Assembly: GCA_015146655.1 (NCBI GenBank)
Contig: VKHL01000242.1
Location: 2,501-27,892, forward strand
Length of the DNA: 25,392 nt
From: Ochromonas danica
Lineage: Eukaryota > Sar > Chrysophyceae > Chromulinales > Chromulinaceae
Direction of reading: 5' to 3'
A model generated the notes under the pieces. It did not search any database. It was given only the letters and a program-made list of their open reading frames with translations, and had not been told where the DNA came from. Numbering within the stretch: the first letter of the stretch is position 1; every line of letters begins with the position of its first letter. This document shows, one piece after another, positions 7,946 through 17,262 of the stretch. Both the position numbers and the translations under genes were made by a program.

Positions 7946-8322
7946 CCAATTCTGTCTCGTCTGTTCACAGCGCCGCTGCTGTGCTGCCTCCCCGGCTTGG
8001 CACCCCCAAGTTGGAAAGAACAATCATTCCTTAACTTAAGAAGGACGTCAACATCCCCTTCTCTCAGTGTTATGTTAAAAGCCGGAAAATAAAACGCTTT
8101 TCAAGAAGTCAATTTATTGCACTTTACACAGCAGTTTCATGCCAAACAACAGGAACAGCGAGTTCCAGTCCAGATAAGATATACCAGTAATTGGTTAATA
8201 GACAGACAGACAGGCTATCATCTCGCTGTCAAAATGAAGGCTATCTAGAATAATAAAATATGGACAATTATTGCTATTACCACACATTTTTGTTGTAATT
8301 ATTATTATTATTATTCTTTCAT
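7946..8322. promoter_or_regulatory. Divergent intergenic region between Nudix and phosphatase genes
   Basis: A 377-bp stretch between two outward-facing start codons, so it should contain both promoters. It has a short ACAG repeat (about 8201-8212) and an ATT run close to the phosphatase ATG. I see no clear TATA box and no further gene. Confidence 0.5.
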
Positions 8323-10215
8323 ATGGTTCTTCGCTATCGTTATCGTCCTGCCCCAGTTCAACCTGAACTAGCGGATGGAAAAGGTGAGATCACATGACTA
8401 CCTCTCTATAGTCTTTCCTCCTCCGCCTCCCCTCCTCTATTCGATGACGGCTCATCCCTTCCTCTCTCTCACTGTGTGTCTGTCTATCTGTCTCGTGGTG
8501 TCTGTGTGTGCGTGTCTCTCTCTCTGTCGATGTGCGTCTCTGTCTCTCTCTATGTCTCTGTGTGTCTCTGTCTCTGTCTCTGTGTGTCTGTCTCTGTGTA
8601 TGTCTGTGTCTGACTCGTGGTCTCTCTCTCTCTCTATCTGTGTCTGTCTGTCTGTCTGTCTTGGTTCATCATGAAGTGGGGGCAAGCTTATCTCTTGCTA
8701 AACAACAGAAACCATCTGAAAATGATCCCTACGAACAATTCTTAGCCAGTGCCTGGGAAGAACCCGCATTCCTCCCTGAACAAACTCAAAAACAACGAGT
8801 TGAAAGTCAGATTTACACTAACGAGGAAGTTCTTCGTAGAAAACAATATCCCACCATAGAAGAACGAATTATTGCACAAAAGAGATGGGCACGACAACAA
8901 CTTCAAGAAGCAAAGATTGCTACTCAGAAGGCTGCATTAGATCGTTCTATTCAACAAACACTAGCACAAGCACAACATTCAACAATGACAGACTTTGCAC
9001 GTTTTGAGAAAGAACTCAATGATCTCATGCAAGAATCAGAAGATGATCTCATGCTTCATCATTCGAAAGATGATGATGAACAACATCAACAACATCAGAG
9101 TAAGTCAATGTTAATTCAACGTCAATTATTGGATCTCAAGGAGAAGAAAGTGTTAGCAACTCGTACTAACACTGCTAAATATCACCCATATTATAGTAAA
9201 TGGCAGAGAAGAAAGAAGGCTATAGCCTATAAGCTAGGTTGGTTAAAGCGTCAGGATGGACCTGCTACTCTAGTCTTACCTTGGCTGCTATTGGGTAATC
9301 GAGACCTTGCCACTAATGAGAGTCAGCTCATTGCTTTGAATATCACTCATGTCCTTAATATGACACATGACTGTCCTCATGCCTTCCCTCAGAGTTTTGT
9401 CTATGAACGAGTTGCTATTCGAGATAGTTTAGAGAGTGATTTAAGTGAACATTGGACAAGAATTGTTTCTTTTATTAAACGAGTGGAAGCTTGTAAAGGA
9501 AGGGTAAGTAAGCTAGCTAGCTAGCTACTATTATTATTACCATTATTATCACTATTGCCATTATTATTATTATTTAGCATTTTTAATATTTATTGTTATT
9601 TAATTATTATTATTTTTATTATTATTTATTTATTTTAATTAATTATTATTCATGTTATAATTATTTAATATTTTTATTTTTTATTATCAATTTATTACTA
9701 TTTATTACCATTATTATTTATTTTTATTTAATATTTATTTTTATTTTTATTATTATTTTATTATTATTTTTAATATTATTTTATTTATTATCATTATTAT
9801 TATTTATGTTATTGTTATAATAATAATTATTATTATTATGGTGATGGTGGTATAGATTTTGGTTCATTGTAATGCAGGTGCTTCTCGTGCTCCTTCCGCT
9901 GTTTTAGCCTATTTACTGTCAGAGAAGCAAGTCACTCTAGTTGATGCCTACATGTTCCTCAGAGAGATTCGTCCTATAGTCCAGCCTAACGACCACTTCC
10001 TCTTCCAGCTGGCCATGCTTGAAGTGAAGCTGTGCGAGCATTGCTCAGTCTACTATCACCCTGACTGGAGGTTCTATGAGTTCAATGCTTATCGTGCTAC
10101 AGGGGCACCAGGAAGACGTTCTAATGGTCTCTATACCACAGTGATGCAACTCTATGAGACTCTTCCTCCTGTAGAAGGTACTGCAGAGCTTAAGGAGGTG
10201 TTGTTTGGCAAATAA
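8323..10215 (+). CDS. Dual-specificity protein phosphatase with long N-terminal region (3 exons)
   Basis: The exons are 8323..8383, 8677..9503 and 9856..10215. The introns are 293 and 352 nt, GT-AG, in phases 1 and 0. The product is 415 aa. Residues 1-210 are charged and helical ([37 protein letters not shown]) with no known domain. The phosphatase fold spans about 222-355: [20 protein letters not shown], general-acid candidate D270 in [10 protein letters not shown], and the signature HCNAGASR with nucleophile C301 and R307, then [19 protein letters not shown]. All catalytic residues are present, so it should be active on phospho-Ser/Thr/Tyr or another phosphate ester. The signature has Ala after Arg where many family members have Ser. 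A 60-aa tail follows. Exon 1 is assigned from its ATG, a good GTGAGA donor and frame continuity; it is the least certain part. Both introns are filled with simple repeats. Confidence 0.85.
8465..8662. repeat. (TCTG/TCTC)n pyrimidine-rich microsatellite in phosphatase intron 1
   Basis: About 200 bp of interleaved TGTCTC, TGTG and TCTC units, ending in (CTGT)n at about 8641-8661, fill most of intron 1. Long reading frames across it, including Cys/Leu/Ser-rich and Asp/Arg/His-rich ones on opposite strands, are products of the repeat. It also supplies the polypyrimidine tract before the acceptor at 8675-8676. Confidence 0.92.
9520..9842. repeat. AT-only TTA/TTTA low-complexity filling of phosphatase intron 2
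   Basis: More than 300 bp made almost only of T and A (TTATTATTT units) occupy the intron after GTAAGTAAG and a short CTAG repeat. An open frame of Leu, Ile, Tyr and Phe codons in it is an artefact. The acceptor TATAG at 9851-9855 follows a GGTGATGGTGG patch. Confidence 0.92.
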
Positions 10216-10763
10216 TATATAGACATTTACAACAATAACAACTGGTGTATGCTATATAGTGTATAGTATAGTGTGTTTAGTTTGGGTAAAATGGTGTGTA
10301 TAGTGTGTGTGTGTTTGTGTGTGTGCTTTTTGGTGGCTAAGACGTGTTTGTTTATATTGTATATATAGTAGAATACTGTGGCGTATGTTGTTTTTTATCG
10401 TTACTGTCGTATTTGTTGTATTGTTGTTGTTGTTGAATAAGTTATGGGATCGCATTCCATGGAATAAGTTAACTTAAAGACCATAAACTTAAGAGGAAAG
10501 ATGAACTTAAGAGGAAGGTCAGTGGGCCCCATTTTCGTCACAATAAAACGCGTTTGATAAGTCGTTTTCCATGTGGTTTGTTGGATGAGCGAGCGCGAGT
10601 TTTATCCCGAAAATCCCGAAATACGAAAAGCGTTTGAGTGGGGCGGAATCGCCATGAGCAGCAGCAGAGAGAAGCAGTCCTTCCCACTGCATCACATCAT
10701 TATTGTCATTATTGTCATTGTCATTGTCATCAACCAGAGCTTCTCTGTCAGTGAATAAAATAA
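10216..10763. other. Spacer between phosphatase and Cwc21-like gene
   Basis: The left part (10220-10440) is GT-rich, with TATAGTGTATAG and GTGTGT runs, and is probably the phosphatase 3' UTR. The right part, from about 10500, is the likely promoter and leader of the next gene and carries a repeated AATCCCGAAA-like element (about 10605-10622) and a 34-codon upstream ORF. No other gene is visible. Confidence 0.6.
10654..10758 (+). promoter_or_regulatory. Upstream ORF in the leader of the Cwc21-like gene
   Basis: ATG at 10654 in a favourable context (GCCATGA) opens a 34-codon frame that stops with TAA at 10756-10758, five bases before the main ATG at 10764. The peptide has a basic, Ser-rich start and a repeated Ile/Val core (HHIIIVIIVIVIVI) encoded by a CATTATTGT/CATTGT repeat. 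If the transcript starts upstream of 10654, ribosomes would meet this frame first. Such a short gap would disfavour reinitiation and reduce main-frame output. The transcript start is unknown. Confidence 0.45.
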
Positions 10764-12410
10764 ATGTACAATGGAATAGGTTTATCAACAGCTCGTGGCT
10801 CAGCAACAAGTGGTCATATTCAAAAGAATCTCTCTTATGTCAAACCAGAATTCTTTCGACAAAAAGTTCAATCTGTACGATCCAATGGATTTCATACTAG
10901 CCGTGAAGGAGGAGCAGGAGGAGGAAGTCGTCCTATAGACCCTGTCATAGTCGATCATAATCGAAAGTTCGCCATCGAGGCTAAAGTCTTCGAGTACCAG
11001 TTGGAGTTAGAGGAAGAGGGAGGACTGTCAGAGGAGGCCATCCAAGAGAAGTGCTCTACTCTTAGAGAACGTCTCTTAAGTGGTGGTAACGAGGTAGTGG
11101 TGAGGCGGGTAGGAGGAGGAGGTGGTGGAGGAGGAGGAGGAGGGCAGGTGCTACCCACTGACAGCCATCAGATCGCCATAGAGGCAGAGAAGAAGAATAA
11201 TCGCTTACGAGAAGCATTGGGTATTGAAGGAAACTTCCCTCCTGGTAGCTCTTTTGATGTGGAGCAGCAGGAGGAGCGCCGTAGACTAGCACGAGAGAGA
11301 CGAGCAGCAGAGGTAGAAGAGAGACGAGGTCGTGCTAGAAGAGGTGACAGTCGAGAGAGACCTGCTTATCGAGGAGGAGGTGGTGGTGGTGGTGGGAGGA
11401 ACCAGGAGGAGAGGGGTAGAGATAGGAGAGAAGGAGGAGGTGGTGGTAGATGGAACCAGGTGGAGGAGGAGGAGAGGGGTAGAGGTAGGAGAGAAGGAGG
11501 AGGAGGTGGTGGTGGTGGTGGTAGAAGGAACCAGATGGAGGAGGAGGAGAGGGGTAGAGATAGGAGAGAAGGAGGAGGAGGAGGAGACAGTGGTGAGAGA
11601 AGAAGAGAGAGAAGGTCATCCTCTCCTCCTCCTCCTGCTACTACTACCTCTTTCTATGACCGTCGAAGAGGACGAGAAAGAGAAAGCTCACCTGAAGAGA
11701 GGCGAGAGGACAGGAGGAGGTCTATTGAGAGGCAACAGGTAGAGGACAGAAGGGTAGGAGGTGGAGGAGGTGGTAGTGACCACTTGCCTCCTCCTCCTCC
11801 TCCTCCTGCCACCGCTGACTTACCTCCTCCTCCAACCCGCAGAGCTAGTCGCTTTGGTGCTCGTCTCTCTGCCTCAGCTGCTGCTAACCCTCCTCCTGCT
11901 GCCCCTCCTGCTACATCTCAACAAGTTGACAATGAAGGAGAGAAGGAAGAAGAAGTGCTACCAATTCCTCCTCCTACTACTACTACTACTCTTCCTCGTG
12001 CTAGTCGTTCATCATCACCAAGTCCTCCAAGGCGATCTGGTCAGAGAAAGAGATCTGACAGCACTAGCTCCTCCTCCTCCTCCTCTACCTCTTCTTCAAG
12101 TGACAGCTCCTCTTCTTCTTCGTCTTCCAGCTCTGACTCTGATAGTGATAGTGGTAGCTCGTCTTCTTCTTCAGCCAGTCGCTCGCCTTCTCCTCGTAGA
12201 AAGCGCACGAGAAGTTTTGGACGTGATGACAGTCGAGGAGGAGCAGGAGGAGGAGGAGGTAGAAGAAGAAGATCTCCTTCTCCTCCTGCTTCTGCTCCTG
12301 CTCGTGATGGTCGCAGAGAAAGAAGAAAGGGCAGTGAGGAAAGAGACCGTAGCAGAGATCGTGGTAATACTAGTCAAGCTAGTAAGAGAGCTCGAAGAAG
12401 TCGCAGTTAG
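10764..12410 (+). CDS. CWC21: Cwc21/SRRM2-like spliceosomal protein with RS tail
   Basis: An intronless 548-aa protein. The N-terminus MYNGIGLSTARGSATSGHIQ is the signature of Cwc21/SRRM2, which threads into the catalytic spliceosome near Prp8 and Snu114. The cwf21 helix lies at about 61-107 (PVIVDHNRKFAIEAKVFEYQ ... EEAIQEKCSTLRERLL). The rest is low complexity: poly-Gly; about three tandem RNQ-EEEERGRDRREGGGGG units (residues about 210-275, DNA about 11391-11590); a Pro-rich stretch; a long Ser/Asp block; and an RS-type tail ending SKRARRSRS. Length lies between yeast Cwc21 (135 aa) and human SRRM2 (over 2700 aa). Serine-arginine tails are usually phosphorylated by SR kinases. The domain assignment is secure; whether Cwc21 or SRRM2 is the better name is a matter of convention. 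The +1 frame also stays open for 137 and then 218 codons, caused by the GGA and TCC repeats. Confidence 0.92.
   Translation: MYNGIGLSTARGSATSGHIQKNLSYVKPEFFRQKVQSVRSNGFHTSREGGAGGGSRPIDPVIVDHNRKFAIEAKVFEYQLELEEEGGLSEEAIQEKCSTLRERLLSGGNEVVVRRVGGGGGGGGGGGQVLPTDSHQIAIEAEKKNNRLREALGIEGNFPPGSSFDVEQQEERRRLARERRAAEVEERRGRARRGDSRERPAYRGGGGGGGGRNQEERGRDRREGGGGGRWNQVEEEERGRGRREGGGGGGGGGRRNQMEEEERGRDRREGGGGGDSGERRRERRSSSPPPPATTTSFYDRRRGRERESSPEERREDRRRSIERQQVEDRRVGGGGGGSDHLPPPPPPPATADLPPPPTRRASRFGARLSASAAANPPPAAPPATSQQVDNEGEKEEEVLPIPPPTTTTTLPRASRSSSPSPPRRSGQRKRSDSTSSSSSSSTSSSSDSSSSSSSSSSDSDSDSGSSSSSSASRSPSPRRKRTRSFGRDDSRGGAGGGGGRRRRSPSPPASAPARDGRRERRKGSEERDRSRDRGNTSQASKRARRSRS
11391..11590 (+). repeat. 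Coding tandem repeat, about 75-80 bp units, in the Cwc21-like gene
   Basis: Three units each contain AACCAG, GGAGGAGAGGGGTAGAG, TAGGAGAGAAGGAGGAGG and a GGT/GGA run of variable length. They encode [R/W]NQ(x)EEEERGR(D/G)RREGGGGG. Copies differ mainly in the number of GAG and GGT codons, as expected from replication slippage. All length differences are multiples of three. Confidence 0.85.
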
Positions 12411-13074
12411 TTAACTTACCAGACTACTACCCTCTACCCTCTACCCTCTGTGACTGTCTACTACATCACACATTACTACACTACACTACACTACACTGAG
12501 GTGCTATATGAGAGAGGGAGGAAGTGTAGCTAGCAATAAGCTTGCTGTGCTGCTGGACTTACTGCTGTGTGAACTACTACTACTAGTATGTAACTAGTCT
12601 AATTAGTCTAGTCTAGTCTAGTGGAATCGTGTGCTACAGTACTTACTTATCACCTACCGTAGATCTAGTCTAGTCTAGTCTAGTAGCTACAGTCTATAAT
12701 ATCATTTACACTATTAGCTACTATCACTATCATGGCATATCTATCACCTTGTTGTGTAATATGAGATAATAATAATAATAATAATAATGATGTTAATAAT
12801 GATGTTAACATGTTCCACTTCACACCAATTCCTTCTCTTTCTTTCTCACTCACATAATATTGTCGTCTCTCTTTATGCTCTGCTAACTTTTAAACTCTGA
12901 TGAATTGAAATCCGACACCCCAGCATGGTGTTAGCAAACGTTACCATATAAATTCTATTAAAGTGATGCCAATAGACAGTACATAAAAAGGTACTACTCT
13001 ACAGTAGTAAGACACAGTGACACACTGATACTAGACTAAATAGTCTATAGAAGGAGAAAAAAGGTTATTTCGAG
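12411..13074. other. Spacer between Cwc21-like gene and tRNA-Arg
   Basis: No gene is supported in these 664 bp. It is crowded with short tandem repeats: CTACCCT (12429-12449), CACTA (about 12477-12497), two (TCTAG)n clusters at about 12597-12622 and 12662-12685, and (ATA)n at about 12768-12788. The palindromic tetramer CTAG and the words CTACAGTA/TAGTCTA recur. Confidence 0.65.
12597..12685. repeat. Two (TCTAG)n clusters
   Basis: The pentamer TCTAG is repeated about four times in each of two clusters roughly 40 bp apart, separated by unrelated sequence (GGAATCGTGTGCTACAGTAC). The same CTAG-rich words recur in other spacers of the window. Confidence 0.8.
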
Positions 13075-13148
13075 CGATCGACCCAGGACTTGAACCTGGA
13101 ACCTCCTGATCCGTAGTCAGGTGCGCTATCCAATTACGCCAGCCGACC
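13075..13148 (-). tRNA. tRNA-Arg (ACG)
   Basis: The reverse complement is a 74-nt tRNA. The acceptor GGTCGGC pairs with GTCGATC, with two G-T pairs, and the discriminator is G. The anticodon stem CCTGA/TCAGG encloses loop CTACGGA with anticodon ACG (read as inosine-CG). The T arm is CCAGG/CCTGG around TTCAAGT. No intron and no CCA. ATAAC (complement of 13067-13071 region) rather than a strong T run follows, so the terminator is not obvious until AACCTTTTTT (complement of about 13055-13064). Confidence 0.95.
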
Positions 13149-14425
13149 TCTTGTTGAGTATTAAGAATTGGCTAAATATTATCTCAAGGAAAGCACTTTT
13201 GGAATGGATATTGGTCGATGAGTCGTTATGGGTTAGTGTGCTTCTATTATTCAACGTTTAACATTCTTCACAGTAATGATGAAGTCAATCTTCAACATTG
13301 ATCTGAGTGTTGATGGCATGTCTTATTCAAGGTGGTAGATAGTCAACAGGACAACACTGTTGCCGCTCAGCATTGTTCGTGTATCCATTCCATTCCTCGA
13401 CTTCTCTCTGCTAATGTAAGGATTGATTTTCATGAGAATGCCGCAGTGACTGATTGAATGATAAAGAAGAAGAGTTTCATACACTAAGACCAACAAGAAG
13501 TATTCAATTAGCTTTGACTTCTATTGTTTAGAATAATAGTGTCGCTATTTGATTTCTGCCATTCTTCCACTCTCATTGTCTACTAACCTGTAGATTATAA
13601 TCTCATCAACCAACAACAACAACAACAAGATGATGTCTTTCACCACAAATATGGTCTTATTGCTTACACTACAAGCACTGTGCTACTATGCTATGCTATG
13701 CTATGCTATGTTATGATATGTCGAAGGGAGCTACCCATCCTGATTCCTAACTAACAAACAGAGGCAATCAAAAAGCAAAAGAAACATCTGGACATTTGAT
13801 TTCCAGCCGAATCCCAATATCTGGCGCCAACATCATCATCATCTCGGAATCGAATCATTAATATTGGATTTGCCCACAACAAACACATCACCATGCAGCC
13901 AGAAGAAGACGGCATGGCCAAGTGCTTTCTGAGAGCATTGATATCACCACCACAATAGTCAAACAAACAAAATATTAGGTATATATATCAGACCACATTA
14001 GAAAACAATACAACCAGTCAGTCATGCCAATGACAACGTTTTCCATCGGTGAAGCTTTTTCACGCGCAGAAATATGTGACAGCTATAGAACTATCACAAC
14101 AGAGACAGATAACCTTGCAACCAAAATAAGTTGACTGGGTCAATCGCTCAAGAAGCATTGATATGACTATCAAACACATAAAATATGAGGTAAACTAAAA
14201 TACACACGAGATCAGACTAATATGCTATATCCACCACTTGACCTAAACTATCGAAGATAATTCTCTTTCTTCGATCATGCCTGTGACATCCAACATGCCA
14301 GCAGTTAACGACCGATAGATGAGCACACAAAACAAATTAACAGATAAATAACATTGGATTGAGCACTCCTGTGATCATATCCAAATACAGAATATCGCAC
14401 ATCTTCCACAACATTAAATCCATAT
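13149..14425. other. 1.28-kb stretch without a convincing gene
   Basis: This is the longest gap of the window. It lies between tRNA-Arg and the 3' end of the chitin synthase. It holds an exon-like plus-strand block at about 13332-13413 flanked by AG and GTAAG, a (CTATG)n repeat at 13684-13708, a 71-codon minus frame (13751-13966) that opens only from TTG, and a diverged duplication (about 13930-14000 against 14150-14215, sharing AGCATTGATAT ... GTCAAACA ... AAAATAT ... AGGT). The right end must contain the chitin synthase 3' UTR. None of the fragments matches a family I recognise. Confidence 0.55.
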
Positions 14426-17262
14426 TTAAACTGTAACTTTTGAAGGCATAGCACAGGTGCTGCTGCTTTCCAGAACAGCTCCATCACTAGCGACATGTTG
14501 CGTCAAGATAGGATTATTCACTTCTGCTTGAATAATAGGGTTCGAAGAATTGTCATTTCGAACCTGCTCAATATTCCTAATATTGTTATTACCGCCATCT
14601 CCACTGCGCGATCGCGCATTATTGAGCGAATTAGAATAGGTTGAACGCTCACTGAAAATATTGTCTGAACCACCACAAGAAGCTGGACTCAGAGTACTGG
14701 GCGTTCCAATATCAGCACTGTTGTTCATACCTTGACCTTCATACGGTCTTGCCATGAGATTGCGCAAGGGAATAACAATAAAGAGAAACAGAACGGAGCA
14801 GACAAGTTGGACAATCATGGGGCTAAACACAATAAACATGAAAGCAAGGACAATGCTATATCCAAAGCGGAACAATTCAATGAAAGCCCAGACTAGGAAG
14901 ACATTCATGGTCACCATAAAGATAACGAAGATGAAATTGCGGCTTTTCATTGTTTGTTCAACTTTCTCATTGATAGCCGAGTCTTTGCCAGTGGAACGAT
15001 TACCCCAAGTAGTATCCCAAAGACGAGAGAAAGAATAGGCGGGAATAAAAACCAAAAAGAAGATAATCAAGAAGAGAAACCAAGGCAAATAAAGCAAATA
15101 GAGAGTAGCAGAAGTTGCACTTTGAGCCAGAGCAATGACGACAGGTAATAGCAAAGAACAAATGACCAGTCCATCAATTACATCAACTCCCTGAGTGAAG
15201 ATGCTTGCCCAGACAGCGAAATAAACAGGGAAAATGAAGAAAAATCCCAAGATAGCAATTATACGACATTGAAGTTCCGGCATCTTGCCACGCACTGCAT
15301 AGAAGGATTGAATAGACCAGGTGCCATATAGTAGGAGATAGAAAGCAACCCAAGCTTCCGCTATGCGCACTGGACCAAAGAGCTCATGATGACACCAACC
15401 GAAGCCTAGTGGCCACTTCTTTGCACTGTCCAACAATCCAATGTAGACAGCCGATCCAAAGACTGCAGGAGCAATAAGTACTAAGGCTAATTGCATAAGC
15501 TGCAAAGACCAGAGAGCATTAACGAAACGAATGTTCTTTCCAGCTTTATGACTATCAAACATTCCGCCCATAATACGTGATCGCGCACGTTGGGAGTTGA
15601 AGAAGAACAAAAAGGAAGCAAAAGTCCCATTCAACCATCGTCGTCGTTGAGTGAGCAACGTCTCCCAGCGAATCTCTGGCTGATAAAAGAAAGTTGCTCC
15701 TGGAATCCACTTTGTACCGTATCCTGTTGAGAATACACACACAAAAGACAGAATTCGATCTTCCGCTAGACGCATGTTTACACGTAAGAACTCTGTAAAA
15801 TTGATCTTCCCAGCAACTGCATCAGCTTTTGCACGAGCAGCTTTTGATCTTGAATTAGAGACAATAGCACGACTTCCTGTTGGAGTGGTGGATGGTGCAG
15901 AGAGTAGACCAGCAGGTGGAACAGACTCAATCGATCGAGTTGACATTCGTTTCAGACGACGTGGCATACGTGGTAATCGCTTTTCTGGCTCTCCTTTAAA
16001 GAGAAGGTTGAAGTACTCATCAACAACTTTAAAATACTTCATCTTTTGCCAGTTTAGTAATTGACAAGGACCAGGCATGACAGGAAGAGCTTCAACAAGA
16101 TTGAACATAGCAGAGTTCATGATCAAAGTAGCTTCAAACTCAAATCCTTGCAAAGGACATGGGGACATGAAGAAAGTCGCCCAACATTTCCAGCACGGAT
16201 TTTGATTTCCACTCTTTTCATGATCTCCTCGGAGGCAAGCAAATGGAGAGTCTTCACAAGGATGGAAGAAAGCATTTGGCGTCTCAACACGCTGTCTAGC
16301 TGTTACACCAATCAGATCCGTTTTAAAATATAACTCATAAGTTAATTTCGCCAAGCAAGTAGGATTATAGGTTGTTCCACAGTCAGTGAGGAAAGCAAAT
16401 GTACACTTATCCTCCAGACCTTGACAAATACCATCAAAGAACCATTGATGACTATTGTGCTTACGATGATTCATTCTCTTAATAATAGGAGCCAAATGGA
16501 AATAAAGTAAATTTTCTGCATTAAAATTCTCACTTAAACGAGAAAGACCACTTAATCCTCCATAAGATGCACGAAAGGATCCATCAGGATTAAGAAAATG
16601 TTTACTTGCTGTTAAGCGATTAATAATTTCATCATCAATTTGACTAGTTCGAGCAGGATTATAGCTTTGACTTTCATCATTATCATTATCTTCTGGCATA
16701 GTGATATCATCACAATAATACCACCATTTTGAACATTGAATACGAACATCAATCTTCCCTGGACCACTTTCTCCTTCTAATTCATCAAAAGCATGTGGAA
16801 AATTAGCTTCTAACCAATCTCTCATAGAAGGAGATAATGCTTTAACACCATCAAAGATAGGAACAATGACAGCACGTGTACGATTAAATTCTGCTTTTAA
16901 TGTTCTCCCTGCGAGATCATCATAGAGACGAGCCTATTATATACAGAGACAGTCATAGGAATCATTAGGAATCACTTAGGAATGAGCAAGTCATCATGAT
17001 TCTTTATTACCTTTCTTTCCATAAATTCAAAGTTTTCTAATAGAGATAATAAAGTTTTCAATAATTCAGAAAGATCTTCATTATAACAAGGGACACAAAC
17101 ACAAAGATATTTAATCCCTTCAACATCTGCTTTCTCTAATAGATATTGTGATAATTCTTCAGCAATAGAAGCAAGACATTCTTTTTCTTTCACTTCTTCA
17201 AAAGTATAATTATCAATAATATTTCTTCCTTCAACAGGTCCTAAAGGAATATAATGTTCCAT
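14426..17262 (-). CDS. Chitin synthase (2 exons)
   Basis: The exons are complement(17011..17262) and (14426..16933), with a 77-nt GT-AG intron in phase 0. The product is 919 aa. An in-frame TAG three codons upstream of the ATG supports the start. It polymerises N-acetylglucosamine from UDP-GlcNAc and extrudes chitin across the plasma membrane. Catalytic motifs in order are CVPCYNED (54-63), LTDCGTTYNPTCLAKL with the DxD-like Asp at about 268, LAEDRILSFVCVF (catalytic ED at about 475) and QRRRWLNGT (513-521). At least seven hydrophobic segments follow (from FVNALWSLQLMQLALVLI to MIVQLVCSVLFLFIVIP). A Ser/Asn-rich cytosolic tail of about 110 aa ends it. A basic, Ser-rich insertion (about residues 397-460) separates the acceptor-site region from LAED and looks disordered. 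No myosin, MIT or class-I fungal N-terminal domain is seen. The overall form suggests a protist-type enzyme. Confidence 0.95.

Noticed and set aside
7946-8023. N-terminal extension of the Nudix protein
   Set aside because: It would start at TTG. The first ATG at 7945 gives a typical targeting peptide.
8375-8685. Overlapping Ser/Leu/Cys-rich and Arg/Asp/His-rich frames on both strands
   Set aside because: Both are translations of the TCTG/TCTC microsatellite inside a phosphatase intron.
9593-9820. 75-codon frame of Leu, Ile, Phe and Tyr that resembles a membrane protein
   Set aside because: It is AT-only intron sequence with no stop codons by composition.
13751-13966. 71-codon minus-strand frame with Cys-rich segments
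   Set aside because: It opens only from TTG, lies in a diverged duplication, and matches nothing I know. It could be a remnant but is not supportable as a gene.
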